Made by a program: the position numbers and the translations under genes. A stretch of DNA of 64,000 nucleotides, taken from Algoriphagus taiwanensis. GTDB taxonomy: Bacteria > Bacteroidota > Bacteroidia > Cytophagales > Cyclobacteriaceae. The notes below the pieces were generated by a model that saw nothing but the letters and a program-made list of their open reading frames with translations, made no database searches and was not told where the DNA came from. The stretch is from NCBI RefSeq assembly GCF_036245645.1, contig NZ_BTPE01000002.1:417864-481863 (forward strand), read 5' to 3'. Positions 1 to 7,964 of this stretch are shown here, piece after piece; position 1 is the stretch's first letter; the number at the start of each line of letters is the position of its first letter.

Positions 1-339
1 CTGCTTCGAAAAAAGGTCTGTGGTAAGTCTGCTGATCAGTCGCTCTGCGGAATAGTTGATGGATTTTCTTTCGACAAAATCCAAGGTGAACTTCAAAAGA
101 ATCACGGTCAGAAAAACCCCGAAGAAGAGGGAGATGTCCAGAATCCGGATTCCGAATTTTTCCAAAAGCAGGGTTTTGCTGATTCCTTCCTGATAATTGA
201 GGTCAAAGAAGGAACCGACCATCAGGCTCAGGAGAAAGGTGCAGAGGCTGGAAATCCAGCCCACTATTCCAATAGCCGCCAATTGCGGGTTTTTTCGAAA
301 CCAAAGCCTATTCAGCGTTTTATTTTTGATCCACTCCAT
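1..339 (-). CDS. ABC transporter transmembrane subunit, N-terminal part only
   Basis: This gene is cut by the left window edge; the first 113 codons are visible, starting at an ATG at 339. The peptide has a hydrophobic helix at about residues 22-45, a second at about 70-92, and then a segment (FVERKSINYSAERLISRLTTD) that looks like the first cytoplasmic extension of an ABC exporter membrane domain. A fused ATP-binding domain would be expected to the left, outside the window, but is not visible. The start lies 25 bases after the end of the upstream P-loop gene on the same strand, so the two may be co-transcribed. The family call rests on topology and local sequence feel only. Confidence 0.55.
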   Translation of the reverse strand, partial: MEWIKNKTLNRLWFRKNPQLAAIGIVGWISSLCTFLLSLMVGSFFDLNYQEGISKTLLLEKFGIRILDISLFFGVFLTVILLKFTLDFVERKSINYSAERLISRLTTDLFSKQ

Positions 340-364
340 GTGATTTGCTTTGATCTATTTTTTA

Positions 365-1432
365 TTAAGCTTGAAGAAGATTGTATCCACGCTGGATTTC
401 TGGCCATCTGCCCAGGCTTAAGTCTTCCAGATTCAGAATAGGCATGAAGAGCAGGTCTTGCTTTTCATACAGATATTCTTTCACTTCTTTGATAAGTAAG
501 GTGCTGGCGGTGAAAAGTCCAGAAAGTGCGGAAGGCATGATTCCCCAGTTGATGAGGGTTTCCATTCCATGCACTGCAGAAAGACTATCTCCGGCAGAAA
601 ATACCACCTGATGTACCGTGCTCATAAAAACTGGATTTTGGAGAAGCATCCGGGTTTCCCTTTGAAATAAGCCATCGGCTATTTCTACGATGACAAATTC
701 CGGGTTTTTGGAATTCACCTCAGCGAGTAAGGTCTCGTAAAGATTGAGAATTTCTGCTTCCGAACTGAGGTAGGTAGAAGGATAACCCAACTTGGAGAAA
801 TCCACAGAAACACAGGCTCCTAAGTCATAAGCTAGGTTTTTGTCCTTGGGATAGGCTGTTCCGGTAAGCTTGATATAGGCCGAAGAAATTCCTTTTTTGG
901 CGAAGCCATGCCCCAAAAAGGCAGCTGTGGTTGTTTTCCCACTATCCATCGAAGAGCCAAGGGACAGGATTACTTTGGTTTTGAAGGCTTCTTTTCCGGT
1001 GAATTTTTTGATCGAATGCTTTCGTTCCCGTATGGTATTGATGATTTGGCCTTTGAGGTCCACAGCGATCCCGATCAATTTTAGTCGGGTAGGTCCTTCC
1101 TTTTCATACTTAGTATGGGTGCTTTCCAGAATCCCCACCACTCCTCCTCCTCCGAGAAGGTGATATTCATCCTGAATTTGGGCAGGAATATATCCCTCAA
1201 ACTGATTAGTGGCATAGCGGGTACCAAAAACGCACATTAATTGGTCACCTGGAAGTATGCTCAGATTGCGTCCTGCGGACTGGAGTTGAGTGTGTTTTCC
1301 GATTTCAAGGACTTCAAAGACTGCCACGTCACCCGCTTGGAAGGCAGTATCTGCAGGAAGGGATTCGGGAGAAATAAGGCGCGTGGGATTGATATGATTG
1401 CAAAGCATTCCCTTTTTGATTCTTGTGTTCAT
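365..1432 (-). CDS. P-loop NTPase-like protein of unknown function
   Basis: The 355-residue protein carries a clear Walker A motif, GSSMDSGKTTT, near residue 160, preceded by a roughly 150-residue beta-rich domain with a GGGGVVG turn. The C-terminal half has an EIADGLFQRET segment that fits a Walker-B/switch region of the dethiobiotin-synthetase/DUF1611-like class. There is no signal peptide, so it is probably cytosolic. It lies between a DUF2490 barrel gene (12 bases upstream) and an ABC transporter gene (25 bases downstream) on the same strand, suggesting one operon. I do not recognise a specific substrate; the class is inferred from the P-loop and overall layout. Confidence 0.7.
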   Translation of the reverse strand: MNTRIKKGMLCNHINPTRLISPESLPADTAFQAGDVAVFEVLEIGKHTQLQSAGRNLSILPGDQLMCVFGTRYATNQFEGYIPAQIQDEYHLLGGGGVVGILESTHTKYEKEGPTRLKLIGIAVDLKGQIINTIRERKHSIKKFTGKEAFKTKVILSLGSSMDSGKTTTAAFLGHGFAKKGISSAYIKLTGTAYPKDKNLAYDLGACVSVDFSKLGYPSTYLSSEAEILNLYETLLAEVNSKNPEFVIVEIADGLFQRETRMLLQNPVFMSTVHQVVFSAGDSLSAVHGMETLINWGIMPSALSGLFTASTLLIKEVKEYLYEKQDLLFMPILNLEDLSLGRWPEIQRGYNLLQA

Positions 1433-1444
1433 AGGATATAGTGA

Positions 1445-2257
1445 TTAGAAGTTGATTGGGAGAAAGCCTTCCCCATTGAGAGGTTTGATTTGATAGGACA
1501 AGGCAAGTCCGATGATATGTTGGTTATTAAATGGTCTTTGGATTCGGCCCGTATTGGGGTTGAGCACATTGATTTTATTGGTTTCTGAAAGGACCAGATT
1601 GAATTCATGCTGATTGATATAGTACAGGGAAAGTCGGATGGGTTTGGAGATTTTGAAATTGAAATTGGCCATCAACCTTCCCCTATGAAGTCCATTGGAT
1701 GGTTTTCGGGCGATTTCCTCCCCACTCTCGGAAAAGTACCGGATAGGGGCTCCACCGATATTGAAGAAAAGTGCATAGTTCAGTGAAGGGGCGACTCTCA
1801 GGAAGTCCAGTCTTTTTCTTAGGCCAATTCTTGAACCCAAAATCACCCGGTAGTCGAATCTGGACTCTTGGTCATTGTGAGCTTCCAGCTGCAGGCTGTT
1901 TCTCAGGGTAAACCTGCGATCAAGCTTGATTCTATGGCTGCCCTCCATATTCCATCTGTGGGTAGTCCGACCGGAGCTCGGAAGATTCATCCAGGCTGTC
2001 CCCAGCTGGAGTCGCCAATCTTTTGAGACTTGATAGGTCAGGGCCGCTGCATACCAATTGAAGGAAGTTTCGAGACCAGGTTCGTCAATATTTAGTGATT
2101 TGATGTAGGAGGCTCGTATGTCCAATTTTTCGGTCAAAGGCGCACCCACATTGAAGCTGCTCCAAAGTCGGGTTTTATATTGTCCTTGTGCAGATTGAGG
2201 ACTTCCGATCAGCAGTAAGAGCAGAAGGAAAAGAAAAGACAGGAAGTTGACTTTCAT
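1445..2257 (-). CDS. DUF2490-type outer-membrane beta-barrel protein
   Basis: The 270-residue protein starts with a hydrophobic, leucine-rich signal peptide ending near GSPQSAQG, followed by alternating amphipathic beta strands. Typical segments are the opening TRLWSSFNVGAPLTEKLDIR, strands with conserved R and W, and the C-terminal IIGLALSYQIKP. This matches the DUF2490 family of small Bacteroidota barrels, whose function is unknown. Short intergenic distances place it in a minus-strand run with the P-loop gene downstream. It is separated by about 250 bases and a terminator from the lipoprotein and sigma-factor genes, so it probably has its own promoter in that gap. Confidence 0.75.
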   Translation of the reverse strand: MKVNFLSFLFLLLLLLIGSPQSAQGQYKTRLWSSFNVGAPLTEKLDIRASYIKSLNIDEPGLETSFNWYAAALTYQVSKDWRLQLGTAWMNLPSSGRTTHRWNMEGSHRIKLDRRFTLRNSLQLEAHNDQESRFDYRVILGSRIGLRKRLDFLRVAPSLNYALFFNIGGAPIRYFSESGEEIARKPSNGLHRGRLMANFNFKISKPIRLSLYYINQHEFNLVLSETNKINVLNPNTGRIQRPFNNQHIIGLALSYQIKPLNGEGFLPINF

Positions 2258-2436
2258 AAAAGGTTGATGATTTAATCTGCCTTTTGGTCGATCCTGCGGT
2301 TGGAATTGTAATCCTCCGGATTAATTTTTTTTTAGAATTTCTATAAAGAAAATAGTATTTAAAGGAGGAGGATTAAAAATTGAGAATGAGTATAAAGTAT
2401 TGATTTTGAATTTTTTAAATCATTTCATTAAAAGAA

Positions 2437-2463
2437 AAAAGACGCCCCCTTGAGGTGTCTTTT
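2437..2463 (-). terminator. Rho-independent terminator after the acidic lipoprotein gene
   Basis: A ten-base stem (AAAAGACGCC / GGTGTCTTTT, one G-T wobble) encloses a seven-base loop. On the minus strand it is followed by a U-rich tract, read from the A-rich bases at 2431-2440. It lies 45 bases downstream of the stop at 2508. Confidence 0.75.
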
Positions 2464-2507
2464 CTAAGTATGGGAAAGGCTTTTTAGCCTAATATCAATT
2501 GATGAGA

Positions 2508-3248
2508 TTAATTCATTTTCAATTCAATTTCAGTGGAGTCTTTGATTCTTTGCTCCACCTTTCTGAAAATAGAACCATTGATTTGCTTGGTGATCAAAAG
2601 CACGCCATCTGTCAATTCAGCGGCTTCCAATTCAGATGTGCTGACTCCGGAGAACCAACCCTCAGCATTAATCTGAAATAAGGCAAGGGGATTATTGACT
2701 GCATCCAAAAAGAAAAGGTCATCGTCATCTTCTGCTTCCAATTCCACTTCAAAATCCCAATCGTCGTCGTCATCTCCAAATACCTGAAACTTGAAGGGAA
2801 CAGCGCTTCCATCTTGCTTATTAAAATTGCCGTTCAATTCAAGAGAAGGCTGATTTCGGTTATCAATCAAGTCCAATTCTACTTCGATTTCTTCATAGTT
2901 ACCGGCAGGTATGGCAATGAAAAAGTCCACTCCGGAATCAAACTCATCAAAAGTGATCTTTTTGATTTCTGGGAATCTATATTCCAATTCTTTTTCAAAC
3001 TCCCTTCCGGAATCATCCACTCCCTCGGTTTCCAGCTCGACTTCCTTTACCTGAATGAACCCTGAGTTGATTTCCAAGCCGGCATTGGTCAGTCTGGCTC
3101 CCGGATTAACTGAATTCTGAAGTTTGATTCCCATTCCGATTTTCACCTCACCGGTGCCGAGCACATCGGGATTGTTATCTTCCGAGCAGGAAGAAAAAGA
3201 GAATGCAAGAAATAGGAGCAGTGCGGGTAGAATAAGATAGTTTTTCAT
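2508..3248 (-). CDS. Acidic lipoprotein, DUF4382-like
   Basis: The 246-residue protein has a lipoprotein signal peptide with lipobox FSSC, so the mature N-terminal cysteine is near residue 21. The mature part is beta-rich and strongly acidic, with runs of Asp (DDDDDWD and EDDDD) around residues 160-180 that could bind divalent cations. The segment GFIQVKEVELETEG and the later IPAGNYEEIEVELD resemble DUF4382-type carbohydrate-binding-like lipoproteins, but this is a weak resemblance. It follows the sigma/anti-sigma pair on the same strand, after a terminator, and could be a target of that sigma factor (inference from position only). Confidence 0.65.
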   Translation of the reverse strand: MKNYLILPALLLFLAFSFSSCSEDNNPDVLGTGEVKIGMGIKLQNSVNPGARLTNAGLEINSGFIQVKEVELETEGVDDSGREFEKELEYRFPEIKKITFDEFDSGVDFFIAIPAGNYEEIEVELDLIDNRNQPSLELNGNFNKQDGSAVPFKFQVFGDDDDDWDFEVELEAEDDDDLFFLDAVNNPLALFQINAEGWFSGVSTSELEAAELTDGVLLITKQINGSIFRKVEQRIKDSTEIELKMN

Positions 3249-3320
3249 GTTTTCTTTTGATTTTTCTCTTAGTCGCAGCCAAGGGAAAAGATGTAACCAT
3301 TACAAAAGAAAAAAATGAAA

Positions 3321-3344
3321 AAAACTCCCGGGAGTGGGAGTTTT
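3321..3344 (-). terminator. Rho-independent terminator after the anti-sigma gene
   Basis: A perfect nine-base stem (AAAACTCCC / GGGAGTTTT) has a six-base loop. The A-rich stretch at 3304-3324 gives a U tract on the minus strand. It ends the sigma/anti-sigma transcript, whose last codon is at 3368. Confidence 0.8.
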
Positions 3345-3367
3345 CTTTGGTTTGCGGCCATTCTGGC

Positions 3368-4138
3368 TCAATATTTCCATTCCAAAAGAGTCATTTTCAG
3401 TTTGTCCCAGGCAGTGAAATTCTGGTGATAGGTGTGCTGAGGATCATTTTGGATTTTTTCCATTCTTGCTTTGGCATCACTGATTTTTCCCTGCTCCAAG
3501 TAGGCTTTCACCAGGTAGTAATCAATCTGATCAGCGAAGTCTTGGGATTGATTGAGCTGATTTCTATTTTCAATCGCTAGCAATAAGGTTTCTGAAGATT
3601 CGGGTTGACCTTGTTCTAGATTTGACATGGCCAAGATGAAATAATCCTTGGCGCTATAGATGTCTATTTCAGAAGCCAATTTTTTGACTGTTTCGAAATC
3701 TTTCTTTTGATAAGCCTCCTCCAACGTACTGATTTCAAATTCTCCGGATCTCATTACGGGGATTTGGTAATCCAAATGCTTGGAAGTGATACTTTCTGGT
3801 GAGGTGCTGAAAAACAGGACTGCAAAAACTCCCGCCAGAAGCAAGGTCAAGGATGCGGCGATTCTACTTACCCAAGTGAAAGGGGAGATGGAGCGGGTAG
3901 GGGTCTCAGACTCAATTGCAGAAAAGTCACGATCATTCAGGAATTCAGATTGAGATTTTCGGATCATTTCTTTCCAGGCAGCCATTTGGACTCCTTCACG
4001 GGCGAGTTTCAAGGCTTCCAGTTCCAATTTCAGTGCAGAATCCACTTTGAGGTCTTCAACTAATTGCTCAGCTTTTTCTGCTTCCATCAATCCGTCCAAA
4101 TAGGCTTCCAGGTCTTCTATAAGGTATCTGTTATTCAT
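3368..4138 (-). CDS. Membrane anti-sigma factor with C-terminal helical repeats
   Basis: The 256-residue protein begins with a short acidic helical domain (residues 1-60, IEDLEAYLDGLMEAEKAEQL) typical of the cytoplasmic sigma-binding part. One transmembrane helix follows at about 93-112 (IAASLTLLLAGVFAVLFFS), then a C-terminal domain of TPR-like helices (FILAMSNLEQGQPESSETLL, YLVKAYLEQGKISDA). Its start overlaps the stop of the ECF sigma gene by 8 bases, the usual arrangement for translational coupling of such pairs. The helical domain is predicted to be periplasmic and may sense a partner protein. No zinc-binding HxxxCxxC motif is visible. Confidence 0.8.
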   Translation of the reverse strand: MNNRYLIEDLEAYLDGLMEAEKAEQLVEDLKVDSALKLELEALKLAREGVQMAAWKEMIRKSQSEFLNDRDFSAIESETPTRSISPFTWVSRIAASLTLLLAGVFAVLFFSTSPESITSKHLDYQIPVMRSGEFEISTLEEAYQKKDFETVKKLASEIDIYSAKDYFILAMSNLEQGQPESSETLLLAIENRNQLNQSQDFADQIDYYLVKAYLEQGKISDAKARMEKIQNDPQHTYHQNFTAWDKLKMTLLEWKY

Positions 4139-4739
4139 GGCGTAGTGCTTTTTGTAGATGGGTTTGTAAGGAAGGGGAGGATTTTACCTGATCGGTCAGG
4201 CTTTGGAGACATTTGTATTTTTTGTTTCTCAAGACCTGCTCCGAACTGAACTCCAGTTTTTCACAGATTTCTTTCATTGGCAATTCTTCGAAATAGAAGA
4301 GAGTGAGCACCTGCTTGCATTTTTCTCCCAGCTTCTCGAAAAGATCCATCACAAAGCGGAGATTTTCATTTCGGCTGATTTCCTCCGAAATGTCCAAGTC
4401 CATTTCGTCTTTTTCCATTTCGTATCGTTCGTTTCTGGCACTCATGCTTTTTCTTTTTCTCAATTCCGAAATCCAAAGATTTTTGCAAATGCTATAGAGA
4501 AAGGACTTAATGGATGCCTCTCCCCTGAATTTGCCTTGAGTAACCAATTTGACAAAGACCAACATCACTTCCTGAATCAGGTCTGCAGCATCGTCTTGGT
4601 TGCCGGAGTTTCTGAGAATGTAGTTTTCCAGTACTCCATAATGCTGCTCATAAAGCTGATTGATCGCCTGATTGGGATTGGTTTTGGATCTAATCTGCTC
4701 CAGGAGCTCCTGATCGGTTAAATTTCGGTTTAGCTTCAT
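4131..4739 (-). CDS. ECF-type RNA polymerase sigma-70 factor
   Basis: The 202-residue protein has the region 2 pattern (YILRNSGNQDDAADLIQEVMLVFV, then SIKSFLYSICKNLWISELRKRK) and a region 4 helix-turn-helix (LTLFYFEELPMKEICEKLEFSSEQVLRNKKYKCLQ) joined by an acidic linker. Length and order fit extracytoplasmic-function sigma factors of Bacteroidota. It is the first gene of a pair with the overlapping membrane anti-sigma gene and is divergent from pncB. Region 4 contains the SSEQVLRNKKYKC segment common to Bacteroidota ECF factors. The regulon cannot be read from the window. Confidence 0.92.
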   Translation of the reverse strand: MKLNRNLTDQELLEQIRSKTNPNQAINQLYEQHYGVLENYILRNSGNQDDAADLIQEVMLVFVKLVTQGKFRGEASIKSFLYSICKNLWISELRKRKSMSARNERYEMEKDEMDLDISEEISRNENLRFVMDLFEKLGEKCKQVLTLFYFEELPMKEICEKLEFSSEQVLRNKKYKCLQSLTDQVKSSPSLQTHLQKALRHE

Positions 4740-4828
4740 CGGCTAATCATTACTTGGTCGACGGTGATTGGAAAAATGTAATCTCAATATCCAAATATTT
4801 TCCAATTCTTTCCATTACTCAAGCTTAC

Positions 4829-4859
4829 TTGGTGGGGAAGGGCTTAGAATGTACCTTTG
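4829..4859 (+). promoter_or_regulatory. Bacteroidota-type promoter upstream of pncB
   Basis: The element TTGG (4829-4832) is followed after exactly 19 bases by TACCTTTG (4852-4859). This fits the Bacteroidota consensus TTTG-N19-TAnnTTTG with one mismatch in the upstream box and none in the downstream box. It lies 43 bases before the pncB start. Confidence 0.65.
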
Positions 4860-4902
4860 AATGTACTTGCTGAAGCAAAGCGGATAAAAGGCTATTCATC
4901 TC

Positions 4903-6399
4903 ATGAAAATCACCAAGGATCTCTATCAAAGCAATCTGGTTTTACTCACTGATTTTTACCAGCTCACCATGGCCTATGCGTATTGGAAGGCAGGTAAAGG
5001 GGAGCAGGAGGCTGTTTTCAATCTATTCTTCCGAAAGCATCCCTTTCAGGGTGGATTCTCCTTGGCTGCGGGTTTGGATTATGTGATCGATTACTGCAAA
5101 AACTTCCGCTTTTCCGGAACAGACCTGGACTATTTGGCCCAAATGAAAAATCAGGATGGAAGTCCTGTATTCGCTGAGGAATTTTTGGATTACCTGAAAA
5201 ATCTAAAATTCTCCTGTGATATCGAAGCAGTGGAGGAGGGGACGGTGGTTTTTCCCAATGCTCCTCTGATTCGGGTGAGAGGTCCCTTGATTCAGTGTCA
5301 ACTATTGGAGACCCCTTTGCTCAACATCATCAATTTCCAGACCCTGATCGCTACCAAAGCCGCACGAATCAATGTCGCGGCCAATGGAGCCCCTGTTTTG
5401 GAGTTTGGCTTGAGAAGAGCTCAGGGAATCGACGGAGCCTTGGCGGCTAGCAGGGCAGCTTATATAGGAGGCTGCACTTCGACCAGCAATGTCATGGCAG
5501 GGAAGCTTTTTGGAATTCCCGTTTCCGGTACGCACGCGCACAGTTGGATCATGTCTTTTGAAACAGAATTGGAGGCATTTGAGGCTTATGCGGAAGCATT
5601 TCCAGAAAAATGCGTGTTTTTGGTGGATACCTATGATACTATTCAGGGGATCAAGAATGCAATCAAAGTAGGGAAAATCCTACGCGATAAAGGAAAGGAG
5701 ATGGTGGGAATCCGAATAGATTCCGGGGATTTGGCTTATTTTTCCATTCAGGCAAGGCAAATGCTGGATGAGGCAGGGTTTCCAGAGGCTAAAATTGTCG
5801 CTTCCAATGACCTGGATGAGCAAATCATCACCTCTCTTAAAACTCAGGAAGCGGCCATAGATGTCTGGGGGGTAGGCACCAAGCTGGTAACTGCCTACGA
5901 CCAGCCTGCCCTAGGTGCAGTCTATAAACTGTCAGCTATCAAGGATGAGAATGGAAAATGGGTACCCAAGGTCAAGGTCTCCCAACAGTCCATGAAAATC
6001 AATATTCCGGGTCTTCATAATGTGAAGCGGTATTACAGCAAAGACAAGGCTGTGGCAGATATGATTTATTTGGAAGAAGAAGAAATCAATCCCCGGGGAG
6101 TGGTCATCATAGATCCGATCGATCCTACCCGCCGGAAAAGGCTGATGCCTGCTTTTTACTCAGAAGAGGTGTTGCTGAAACCGATTTTCAAGGCTGGCAA
6201 GTTGGTTTATTCCATTCCCAGTTTGGAAAAAATCAGGGAGCGGGCAGCTCAGCAGCTGGAATCCTTGGATAAGACACACAAGCGCCTCGTCAATCCCCAC
6301 CTCTACCCCGTAGGCTTGGAAGAAAATTTGCATCATCTCCGAATGGAACTGGTGCTGAAGTCTCAGAATTTTGAAAATGAAAAGAATGAGCAAGAATAA
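4903..6399 (+). CDS. pncB: Nicotinate phosphoribosyltransferase
   Basis: This enzyme joins nicotinate to PRPP to give nicotinate mononucleotide in NAD salvage. The 498-residue protein opens with TDFYQLTMAYAYWKAGK, the family signature, and has the active-site histidine region SGTHAHSW with His211, which is expected to be phosphorylated in this family. The PRPP/phosphate-binding segment GIRIDSGDLAYFS and the ASNDLDE segment are also present. The length fits the long-form NAPRTase family. The 3' end overlaps the start of pncA, so nicotinamide deamidation and nicotinate use are coupled in one operon. A good promoter lies at 4829-4859. Confidence 0.95.
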   Translation: MKITKDLYQSNLVLLTDFYQLTMAYAYWKAGKGEQEAVFNLFFRKHPFQGGFSLAAGLDYVIDYCKNFRFSGTDLDYLAQMKNQDGSPVFAEEFLDYLKNLKFSCDIEAVEEGTVVFPNAPLIRVRGPLIQCQLLETPLLNIINFQTLIATKAARINVAANGAPVLEFGLRRAQGIDGALAASRAAYIGGCTSTSNVMAGKLFGIPVSGTHAHSWIMSFETELEAFEAYAEAFPEKCVFLVDTYDTIQGIKNAIKVGKILRDKGKEMVGIRIDSGDLAYFSIQARQMLDEAGFPEAKIVASNDLDEQIITSLKTQEAAIDVWGVGTKLVTAYDQPALGAVYKLSAIKDENGKWVPKVKVSQQSMKINIPGLHNVKRYYSKDKAVADMIYLEEEEINPRGVVIIDPIDPTRRKRLMPAFYSEEVLLKPIFKAGKLVYSIPSLEKIRERAAQQLESLDKTHKRLVNPHLYPVGLEENLHHLRMELVLKSQNFENEKNEQE

Positions 6400-7012
6400 A
6401 GATTTAGTCCTGCTGATCGTTGATGTGCAAAACGATTTTATTCCCGGAGGAGCCTTAGCAGTAAGTGGAGGGGATGAAATCGTGCCGCTGATCAATCGGA
6501 TTCAGGAAAATTTTGAGCATGTGGTCGCTACGCAGGATTTTCACCCTGCAGATCACGGGAGTTTTGCTGTGCATCACCCGGGGAAGTCTCCCGGGGAGCA
6601 GATCATTTTGGAGGGTCTGCCTCAGACGTTGTGGCCTGTGCATTGTGTGCAGGGATCAGAGGGAGCGGAATTTCATCCAGACTTATCCCGTGAAAAGTGG
6701 AAAGCTATATTTCAAAAAGGGAAAAACAAGCAGGTGGATTCCTATTCGGGGTTTTTTGACAATGCCAGAAGAGGAGATACTGGTCTAGGGAGCTATCTGA
6801 AGGAAAATGGAGTGCAAAAGGTGTATGTTTGCGGACTTGCTTTGGATTATTGTGTGAAGTTCACGGCTTTGGATTCCAATGATCTGGGCTTCGAAACCTA
6901 TTTGATTCAAGACGCTACCCGAGCTGTAAACTTGAAGCCTGAAGACGGGAAAATAGCCAAAGAAGAACTCCGAAAGGCCGGAGTGAAAATCATTAACAGT
7001 CAAGACATCTGA
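6386..7012 (+). CDS. pncA: Nicotinamidase
   Basis: This enzyme deamidates nicotinamide to nicotinate, feeding pncB just upstream. Using the ATG at 6386 gives 208 residues with the isochorismatase-fold triad Asp13 (IVDVQNDF), Lys111 (FQKGK) and Cys156 (ALDYCVKF), all at the canonical spacing. The metal-site region DFHPADHGSFAVHH is intact. In-frame alternatives are an ATG at 6377 and a TTG at 6371; all overlap the end of pncB (6397-6399), which argues for translational coupling. The thioesterase gene starts 2 bases after the stop. Confidence 0.93.
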   Translation: MSKNKDLVLLIVDVQNDFIPGGALAVSGGDEIVPLINRIQENFEHVVATQDFHPADHGSFAVHHPGKSPGEQIILEGLPQTLWPVHCVQGSEGAEFHPDLSREKWKAIFQKGKNKQVDSYSGFFDNARRGDTGLGSYLKENGVQKVYVCGLALDYCVKFTALDSNDLGFETYLIQDATRAVNLKPEDGKIAKEELRKAGVKIINSQDI

Positions 7013-7014
7013 TC

Positions 7015-7530
7015 ATGTTTGAATTTAACCCAGAGAAGCACTATCCAAAAGAAACAGAAAGTAGAGTCGTCATCCGATTTCAGGATTGTGACCCACTCAG
7101 ACACCTGAATAACGCCAAGTATTTCGACTACTTTTTCAATGCCCGGGAGGATCAGGTGCCGAAGCTTTATGGTTTGGAGATCATCGACTTAATCCGAGTT
7201 TACAAAGCTGCTTGGGTGGTGTACAATCATAACATCAGCTACGTCAAGCCAGCTATGGTAGGAGAGTGGGTGAGAATCATGAGTCGCATCCTTTGGTACA
7301 ATCACAACACGATTTTGGTGGAGTACTACATGACCGACGACTCCAAGACCCAGTTAAAGACCGTGCTTTGGTCCACTATGCGCTACGTGACTTTGGCAGA
7401 AGGGAAAAGTACCGATCATTCAGGAGCGGTCAATGACTTCCTAAAGGCGACTTCCTTTCAATTGGATATCAGTGAAATTCAAATCAAAGACCGGGTCAAG
7501 CAGCTGAAGGCTGAAATCGAAAAGAAGTAG
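7015..7530 (+). CDS. Acyl-CoA thioesterase, 4HBT hotdog fold
   Basis: The 171-residue protein has the 4-hydroxybenzoyl-CoA-thioesterase signature: the motif RFQDCDPLRHLNNAKYFDYFF near residue 22 contains the catalytic Asp and the HLNNAKY helix start. The following strands (YNHNISYVKPAMVGEWVRIMSRI, TILVEYYM) complete a single hotdog domain. The length is normal for a homotetrameric or hexameric stand-alone enzyme. It is cytosolic, with an unknown acyl substrate. Two bases separate it from pncA, so it is probably the last gene of the NAD-salvage transcript, though a metabolic link to NAD is not obvious. Confidence 0.85.
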   Translation: MFEFNPEKHYPKETESRVVIRFQDCDPLRHLNNAKYFDYFFNAREDQVPKLYGLEIIDLIRVYKAAWVVYNHNISYVKPAMVGEWVRIMSRILWYNHNTILVEYYMTDDSKTQLKTVLWSTMRYVTLAEGKSTDHSGAVNDFLKATSFQLDISEIQIKDRVKQLKAEIEKK

Positions 7531-7542
7531 AAAGTCCTACTT
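7525..7542. terminator. Small hairpin spanning two convergent stops
   Basis: The stem AAGTAG / CTACTT, with a six-base loop, covers the stop codon of the thioesterase gene and the end of the convergent ABM gene. It is followed by TTTT on the plus strand. It may end transcription on both sides, but the stem is short. Confidence 0.4.
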
Positions 7543-7854
7543 TTCAAACTCGTAGTCTCTTTCCACTACCGCGATTCGGGTCTTGTATCCCCTGTACCAC
7601 TTTTCTCTTCCTAGTTTCTGGGCGAGAAGGTGGTCTGTATGCGCTTTCCACTTTCGGATCGATTCCAGATCTTTCCAATAGCTGACCGTGATACCGACTC
7701 CTTCCCGGGCACTTTCGTGTCCCAAATATCCCTCCTGTTCCTGGGCTAGCTGAACCATCCAAGTAGCCATTTCCGAATAATTTTCATCAATCTCAGTTCT
7801 CAAACTGGTAAAAATCACCGCGAAATAGGGAGGAGGGGGAGTTTTTGCAATCAT
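7537..7854 (-). CDS. Antibiotic-biosynthesis-monooxygenase (ABM) fold protein
   Basis: The 105-residue protein fits the small dimeric ferredoxin-like ABM fold. It opens with a strand AVIFTSLRTE, has the motif GYLGHESAREGVGITVSYWKD, which is highly characteristic of the YgiN/ABM group, and then WKAHTDHLLAQKLGREKWY with the conserved histidine. Such proteins often act as stress or quinone/heme-related monooxygenases, but the substrate here is unknown. It is monocistronic, converging on the thioesterase gene with 6 bases between the coding ends. Confidence 0.85.
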   Translation of the reverse strand: MIAKTPPPPYFAVIFTSLRTEIDENYSEMATWMVQLAQEQEGYLGHESAREGVGITVSYWKDLESIRKWKAHTDHLLAQKLGREKWYRGYKTRIAVVERDYEFEK

Positions 7855-7964
7855 TTTTTGGGAGGAAGTAGGGGTAAAGTGTTTTTGGGTTGTCTTGGAG
7901 GAAAGGGAATGGATTTTCCCCTTTCTGAAAAATACTAAACCAATTATTATTTACCCACACTAAA

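Noticed and set aside
4203..4721. Plus-strand frame of 172 codons
   Set aside because: It is the antisense shadow of the well-supported ECF sigma gene.
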